NCBI GenBank assembly: GCA_902728285.1
Contig: CACVBU010001315.1
Location: forward strand, 909,302 to 973,301
Source of the DNA: Clytia hemisphaerica
Taxonomy: Eukaryota > Cnidaria > Hydrozoa > Leptothecata > Clytiidae
Direction: 5' to 3'
DNA: 64,000 nt
In this document: piece by piece, positions 58,211 to 64,000 of the stretch
Layout: every line of letters begins with the position of its first letter
Position numbering within the stretch: position 1 is the stretch's first letter
Position numbers and translations under genes: made by a program
Notes under the pieces: generated by a model
The model's input: only the letters and a program-made list of their open reading frames with translations
Database searches by the model: none
What the model was told of the DNA's origin: nothing

Positions 58211-59710
58211 GGCTTTACTGCCTAAGAATAAAAAAGAAGGGATATTCTATTCGCTGTGCGAACGTACTTTTTTTAGACAAGTCATTATAGAACTTTTTAC
58301 TCGCTGGATTGATGGTTGTGTAATATTTAACTTTCTCATATACTTACTTCTACATCATCTTTTAAGGCCGACTGACAGCTGACTATTAGGCTAGGCTAAC
58401 CTGAGATCAGATCGTCATGTCTTCTGCACACTACCCTGAAGCTCTAATGGGATTTGTGAAAATAAACAATTTGACATATCTGCAATCTCAATTTCGCAAG
58501 GACCTCGCTTGTTTCAAAGGACTGGTAATGACAACAAAGTGATTTTGTTTAAAAAGTGTATCAGCGCTGTATCAGAAAAAAGTTCCTTTTTGACATCGTG
58601 TCACATAAGATTTTTTTCCTCAGATGTTTAATTTCCAAGTGCCTTCAGAGGTTTTCTGTGTGTGTAAGAAAATTATGGCCATCTGTTATTGGGTTAGGCT
58701 AGGCTACACTTACCTCTTTTCTCTTTCCTATTCCAACAATATTTGATTGGCAATTGGATTGGTAATTTGGTATCTTTGTTTCGTCACAGTTACAGTTTTT
58801 GTTTTTTTTCAGTTTGTATCTTTGCAAGACCCTAGGACTTTGAGAACGGTTGTTCGATTAGGACCTCTCATGGTATCCTGGTGCCCAAAAATATACGGAA
58901 AAACAGCTTCCCTGACAGTTTTGTAGATCCACGTTTTTCATTTTCAATATATTATAGTCATATCAGAGAGAAAAGCCTTAGGTGGAAAAATATTTATTTC
59001 ACACATTATGTTACACACATTATGCTATATATGCTATACCATAAAAAATTGCAGATGTTTCTCAATGTCTCGAGGTTGCTTGGATAAATGTCCCAAAGTG
59101 CTTTGAGATTTGATACTTAAAAAGTAGATATCGTAAGTAACTTAAAATTAGAGTTTTTTTTTATTTGACCTGCTAGTTCCAGACTTAATGAGCTTTAGTC
59201 ATTATTCATATTTCAGGAAGTATGAAACGGGCGTTAAAATTATACAATAATTGGAAAATTTACTTATTGAAAGTCATCTTTGTTTTAAAAGCATAATTTT
59301 TATAAAGATCAGCAGTATTTCTTAAAATTTTCTCAAAAACTCCATATCAAAAACATCCAAAAATGCCTAGTTTAAAGCCCTTTTTTATGTGTCTTTTACA
59401 CTTTTTTGGAAAATTAGAATTTGGCTTTAAAGCTCATAAGTTTGGAACTATTGAATAGCTCAGACTTTAAGTTGGGGTATCTACTTTCAAAATATTAAAA
59501 CAAGCACTTTGATCTATTTGTTCAGCCTTGAGACATCAAGAAACATCCAATCTTTTTCATCAGCCACCAGGTAGGACCTGGAATTATTTACAGTGTAGAA
59601 TAGGGACTATATTTTAGTTGGTTTTTAATATCTGGGTGAAGTTCTTGCCGGATATCATAAAAACATGCCAGATCTTTTGCTTTCATCACAATCACAATTC
59701 AAAAATAGTA
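58211..59710. other. No feature recognised
   Basis: About 1.5 kb of AT-rich intergenic DNA between two transposons. No motif-bearing open frame or structured repeat seen. Confidence 0.35.
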
Positions 59711-60511
59711 CCGGGTGCGCCACAAAAAGGTTTCTCTCTTTAAAGCTAATTTTCTAGACATCTAAATCTTTTAAAAGAACCATTCCAATTTCATTGGCAA
59801 GAAAGAAGATAAACTTAAATTTTGATGTGTCATTTATTAAATTCGATTCATTAGATCAAAAGTTCAATTGAATATAAAAGATACTTTCAGAAAGTGCTCG
59901 AAAACGTTGAAAATCGACCTATCAAATTTTTATTTTAAATTGGCCATCGCAATAGCCTTTTACATGATAATAAGCGTTTTCCAGTAGTTCACATAAATTT
60001 CGAAACTTAAGGGTCGAAAGGGTTTAAAATCTTTATCCAGATCAATTTAATTCTGTTTAATTAACTTTTACCGAAATTTTCCTCAGATTTTTTCTTTTAC
60101 ACTGGATAAAGTCTATGTAAGGCTGGATTACCTCGAAACCCATATTTGCTATATTTTAATGAATCTTACCAGGTTTTTTGGCCTTTTCGACAAATTTTCT
60201 GCCTTTTATTGAAATTCAACCTTCCTTTATGTAACAAAAGGTCATTTAGACAGCTGATTATCATTTTTAATGACTGAAACGAAAGTACTGATGTATCAAG
60301 TAATTATGCTTCTGTTTAATTTGATATGTCAATTTTTAACGTTTTTGAGCACTTTTATTTAATTGAGCATAACTTTTGATGTAATGAATCGAATTTTCAA
60401 AATTTAAGTTTATCTTTCTTCTTTCCAATGAAATTGGAATAATTCTTTTAAAATTTTTAGATTTTGAGAAAATTAGTTTTAAAGAGAGAAACTTTTTTGT
60501 GGCGCACCCCG
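59711..60511. mobile_element. TA-flanked element with CCGGGTGCGCC termini (801 bp)
   Basis: CCGGGTGCGCCACAAAAAGG at the left is inverted at the right with one terminal mismatch (GGCGCACCCCG). The arms reach about 170 bases (TTCTCTCTTTAAA, AAGAACCATTCCAATTTCAT). TA at 59709-59710 and 60512-60513. It shares the CCGGGTG terminus with 31493 and 55684. No transposase. Confidence 0.85.
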
Positions 60512-60681
60512 TATTTTTCTGCTCATTAATGAATCCTGATAAGGTTATTTCTTGTACTTAAGAAAGGTACAAGAAGAAGACCTTGCTATGAGGGTCATGA
60601 GGGTTTTAGCAAGGCTTTTTATTAAGAGAAAGTATTGAAAATGTCTTTTGCCATCGTTTCAGCTTGTTCTCTGTAGAAACA

Positions 60682-61380
60682 ATGGAAGAAGATGCAGCCC
60701 CATCAGACAATGTAGTGACAGATTTTGCAACATATGAAGATTTTCTCGATAGTCAAATCACATCTCTTGATTTATACTATCTTGAAGATGAAGAGTTAGC
60801 CCGTCAACTTGTGGAATTAGGTTACAGAGGTAGTGGGGAAGTTCTCAAAAGAGAAGAATTTATCTCAAGAAAGCAAGCAGCTGAAGCCAGTCGTCTATCC
60901 AAGAGAAGTCAGCAAAAGACACTCTCTAGCTCAGGGAAAACTATCAAAGACCCTTTCCTACTCGCACTTGCTCAAAGAGAAGAAGCAAATCGAAGTGGAA
61001 AAATGACAACTATTGTCTTCATTCGTGATCAAAATACTAAAGGACAAGAAATATCTGGCTATATAGACTTTGCTCAAAGACTAAAAACTGAAAACTTTGA
61101 ACCTTATTTTTCTGGAAAGAAACGTTTCCTTCCTAGAGCTTCAGATTTAAGCTTTTACAATTGGGAAACTCAAACATGTACATCAAATCCTTCGAGTAAC
61201 TATCAAGTGATTGCTGAAAATGCTAGTGGTCTGCTGTTCAAAAACAAACGTGATCGAAAGATTTTGAATGTTGATCCCAAAGCATCTTCACCTGGCGACA
61301 ACTCAACAAGATTGGTGATCAACTCACCTAATTACATCCAAGTTGTACTCTATGATCATATCACTCGTAGAAAAACTTGA
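60682..61380 (+). CDS. CFAP299: Cilia- and flagella-associated protein 299, complete, single coding exon
   Basis: CFAP299 (C4orf22) is a conserved protein of animals and other flagellated eukaryotes, linked to spermatogenesis and flagella; its molecular role is poorly known. The frame gives 232 residues, the family's usual length. It is collinear with the family throughout: [106 protein letters not shown] and [12 protein letters not shown]. The ATG at 60682 is chosen because homology begins just after it; the frame stays open a few codons upstream. A CAG acceptor-like site at about 60660 suggests a 5'UTR intron. The coding part has no intron, unlike vertebrates, so an old retrocopy that kept function is possible. 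It lies about 300 bases upstream of another cilium-type gene on the same strand. Confidence 0.95.
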   Translation: MEEDAAPSDNVVTDFATYEDFLDSQITSLDLYYLEDEELARQLVELGYRGSGEVLKREEFISRKQAAEASRLSKRSQQKTLSSSGKTIKDPFLLALAQREEANRSGKMTTIVFIRDQNTKGQEISGYIDFAQRLKTENFEPYFSGKKRFLPRASDLSFYNWETQTCTSNPSSNYQVIAENASGLLFKNKRDRKILNVDPKASSPGDNSTRLVINSPNYIQVVLYDHITRRKT

Positions 61381-61676
61381 AATGTATTTTGTTTAAGGAA
61401 TATATATAAAGTATGTGTGATCATTTGTAATTATGAAATAGTTATGTATATAATGCGATAATTTTAGAACAATAATGATGATTTTAATTAATTTAATTCT
61501 GCTTTGTCTCGGTTTTTTAAATTTGTGTTACTTGTCATTTTAAAAGTCTAAGGTCGTTATTCCTTATTTAATAATCCTTATCCCCCCTTGAAAGTTTTAC
61601 TCTAGTTTTAAATATATTTTTGTCTTTTAGCCATCAAAGAATACTTTAGATAACACTGTTTGAAAATAAATAAAAA
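61381..61676 (+). other. Short intergenic spacer between CFAP299 and the next gene
   Basis: 296 bases of AT-rich DNA that must hold the 3' end of CFAP299 and the 5' flank of the following gene. A TTTTAG acceptor-like site at about 61630 could end a 5'UTR intron. No clear promoter element. Confidence 0.4.
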
Positions 61677-64000
61677 ATGCCTGCAAGTGGAAAATTGGCT
61701 ATTCCTCTGATTCACGATTCAAAACCTTATAATGGAATATTGACAGATCGACAACAAACATGGGTGTCTTGTGCTACAAATGACAATATCACAGAAAATC
61801 CAGTCATCTACAGGTATATGAACCGAAAACTAACGGTTGACCGGGCAACAATTTTTATTTACAATACTTATTCTTCAAAGAATCTAATATTTTTGTTCTT
61901 TCCTTTTTATAGACATGTGGCATGAAATAACGATTTTAGGGCAAAGCAAAATATCAGATTAGGATTGCTTTAGCTTGAAAATAATGATTTTTTTTTGTCT
62001 GACAATGGACAACTTGGGTTAAACAATGTTCATCCAACTGTTATTTAAAGCCCTGACACATGACTTTGTTAAGAAAGATTTTATTTTATTTCATTATAGA
62101 CACAAAGCCAAAGAAGAACTAAGAAAGGAGAAGATTTCAGAAACAGAAGCAGAAACTGTCAAAGTTCGTGGACTACCTGAAGACGTTACAGGTTCGTATT
62201 GAATAATTATCTTGAAATAATTACCACAAGCACAAATAACTTTTGTAAACCTTTATCATTATTTGATGTATGAATAAAATCAATGAATTATATTTCATAC
62301 TTAATTTTTCAGACAATCCAAAAAGCTCAGCTGGGTTGATAGAGAAACTACAACAAAGTCGAAGAGAAAGGTTGGACTAATACAATATTTTATTTAAAAA
62401 CGCACTTACAAGATCCACACCCAACCAAACTCCTGGTTCTACAAATATGTGCTATAGAATCTGAAAGGGAAATACAGATTTTCTACAAATTGTATTTTTA
62501 GAAATATATTTGTGCAGAGTAAATCAAAATAAACTTGTTAGTTGATCGACCCTGAAAATTTCAGCACTCAATTTTCACAGGCCGTTAGTGCTTGAAAGAC
62601 TTATCAGTAATTTTTGATCTTGGATTTTTTCTATTTCAGACATGATTCAGCTTTTGAAGATATGATCCAGGAATTAGCTGCAATAAGTTTTGTATGTTTT
62701 TGTGCTTTCCTTCTTAATCCTTACCTGATTTTTCCTTTTTCTTTTCATTTTGTTGTCAAAATTTTCCAATTGCTTATTTTTTGATTTTTCACTGGGTGCT
62801 TCACTTTATAACTTCATTTCGAAATTAAAAAATTGGGGTAGAAAGTTGTTCTTTCTTTTTGTTTAAAAATGCTATCTGTAATCTGATCAAATGAAAAATG
62901 TTAAATGACATCCTTTACAGTAGTTAATCTTTTTGGTTATATTTTAGGATTTAGAGCCACAAATTAGTGAAATTTGCAGAACAATTAAAGGCTATCTGGA
63001 TATGGATCTAAAAGGTATGTATTATTCATTTATTTTCTGACTTTATTGATTTAACAATACACTTCTTGAGATAAATCTAAATCTTTGTGAAACTGTTGTT
63101 TTTAAGTATAATGATATGCACCACTAGAGAGTCTTCTGAGAACTTTTAAAACTTCCACCCAATACGTCACTTAAACAATAGAAAAAGTGACGTATTGGGT
63201 GGAACAAAAACAGAAAAGTTCCATAATTTCGTGAAGTCATTGCAGTGGTGCATATCATGAATATACATAAAGGGCATTTTACATATTTGTATTTCCAAAA
63301 GACAATTATCAATTTGGATACAAAAGCGCAAACACTCCATTATAAACGCTAATGATTTTATGCATTTCCAGTCATAATGATTCCAGATTTAATGTATGAA
63401 ACAGTATAGAAAAGACTTTTATTCAAAAATTAGATTCCGCACTTTCTTTGTATTGGTAGTAGTCAAAACAAAAGTTTAAATGTTCCAAATCAAATAACAA
63501 CATACAAAATATTTAAAACAGTCAAATATCCTTACAATATTAGAATCTATCTTACAAGCCTAAAGATATAGGCCGATTTCAAAGGAGCAGGCAATTAGTA
63601 ATTAATCGGCCCTCTGAATTCTGAACTTTTGCATGAAGTGCCAATCAGTCAAGATCGCATTTTTACTCTTTTAAGATTTCATTATTAACAAATTTTTCTA
63701 TCATTATCTCTTCATTTTAGAAATGGAATTTGAAATGTCTATTCTGGAGGTTGATGAGGTATGTTTCTTTTTATTCCGAGTGTTGATCCAATGCGAGCTC
63801 TTCTTTCAGTACAGAAATGGTTGAACTGTAGACCATCAATAACCCTAGTCTATACACAGACCCGGGTTACAGATGTATACTAACCCATGTTAATTGATAT
63901 TGTTCAAGTTTATCTTAAGAACTTTTACTAACAGATCTTTTTTGCAATTTCATTTTTAGTCTCTGTTAATATTAAGTATGAAAGATTTGAATGGTTTATG
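61677..64000 (+). CDS. Coiled-coil protein with a DUF4455-like region (CCDC180-like), first seven exons
   Basis: Exons inferred at 61677-61813, 62100-62191, 62313-62370, 62640-62691, 62948-63014, 63721-63758 and from 63960, all with GT-AG borders and matching phases. The gene runs off the window. The first 45 residues contain ILTDRQQTWVSC and ENPVIYRHKAKEE. Then comes a charged stretch (EKISETEAETVKVRGLPE). From exon 3 there is a helical repeat: LIEKLQQSRRERHDSAFEDM, IQELAAISFDLEPQISEICR, YLDMDLKEMEFEMSIL, then SLLILSMKDLNGL. This resembles the DUF4455 start of CCDC180, a large coiled-coil protein associated with cilia and testis. The match is from memory and moderate; another ciliary coiled-coil family is possible. 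It lies head-to-tail behind CFAP299, a fitting neighbour. Confidence 0.7.
63111..63258. mobile_element. Hairpin MITE in an intron of the CCDC180-like gene
   Basis: ATGATATGCACCACT at the left and AGTGGTGCATATCAT at the right enclose an inner perfect palindrome (TTCCACCCAATACGTCACTT and its inverse) around a short loop. About 150 bases, no coding potential; target duplication not resolved. Confidence 0.75.

Overview
The window reads as nuclear DNA of an AT-rich, intron-containing invertebrate animal. The evidence is a nuclear-receptor corepressor (NCoR/SMRT type) gene with small spliced exons, a phosphohistidine phosphatase gene, a rhodopsin-class receptor, two genes of the motile-cilium kind (CFAP299 and a DUF4455-like coiled-coil gene), and many eukaryotic transposons. 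I cannot name the species from sequence alone. Splice sites are ordinary GT-AG. There is no sign of prokaryotic or viral origin.

Layout. 1-8040: ten exons of an NCoR-like corepressor on the minus strand, from the N-terminal coiled coil through SANT1 and an acidic linker; its 3' part lies outside the window. 8600-11200: decayed plus-strand fragments of a Tc1/mariner transposase, a Penelope-type GIY-YIG element and a LINE reverse transcriptase. 12474-16307: a minus-strand Gypsy gag-pol in one frame, broken by one stop codon and lacking the integrase end; its Gag begins with a SAM-like domain. 19161-35621: the complete three-exon PHPT1 gene, whose 15.9-kb first intron holds at least a dozen transposable elements, several nested. 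38037-40905: a complete five-exon gene for an unrecognised coiled-coil, tail-anchored membrane protein. 45212-46093: an intact single-exon receptor gene followed by decayed paralogues (47046-48860). 49500-58200: another cluster of nested transposons. 60682-61380: CFAP299 in one exon. 61677-end: the first seven exons of a ciliary-type coiled-coil gene.

The most striking content is the transposon archaeology. Many elements can be delimited to the base by inverted termini plus target-site duplications. There are two TTAA elements of piggyBac type, a hAT-like element with an 8-bp duplication, a Foldback-like element whose inverted arms are minisatellites (9-bp duplication), two elements of one family nested in opposite orientation, a group of CAG...CTG elements with 5-bp duplications, elements with long G-homopolymer termini, and TA-flanked elements sharing a CCGGGTG terminus, one of which carries a broken mariner transposase. 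No operon-like organisation exists. The only functional grouping suggested is the neighbouring pair of cilium-related genes at the right end.
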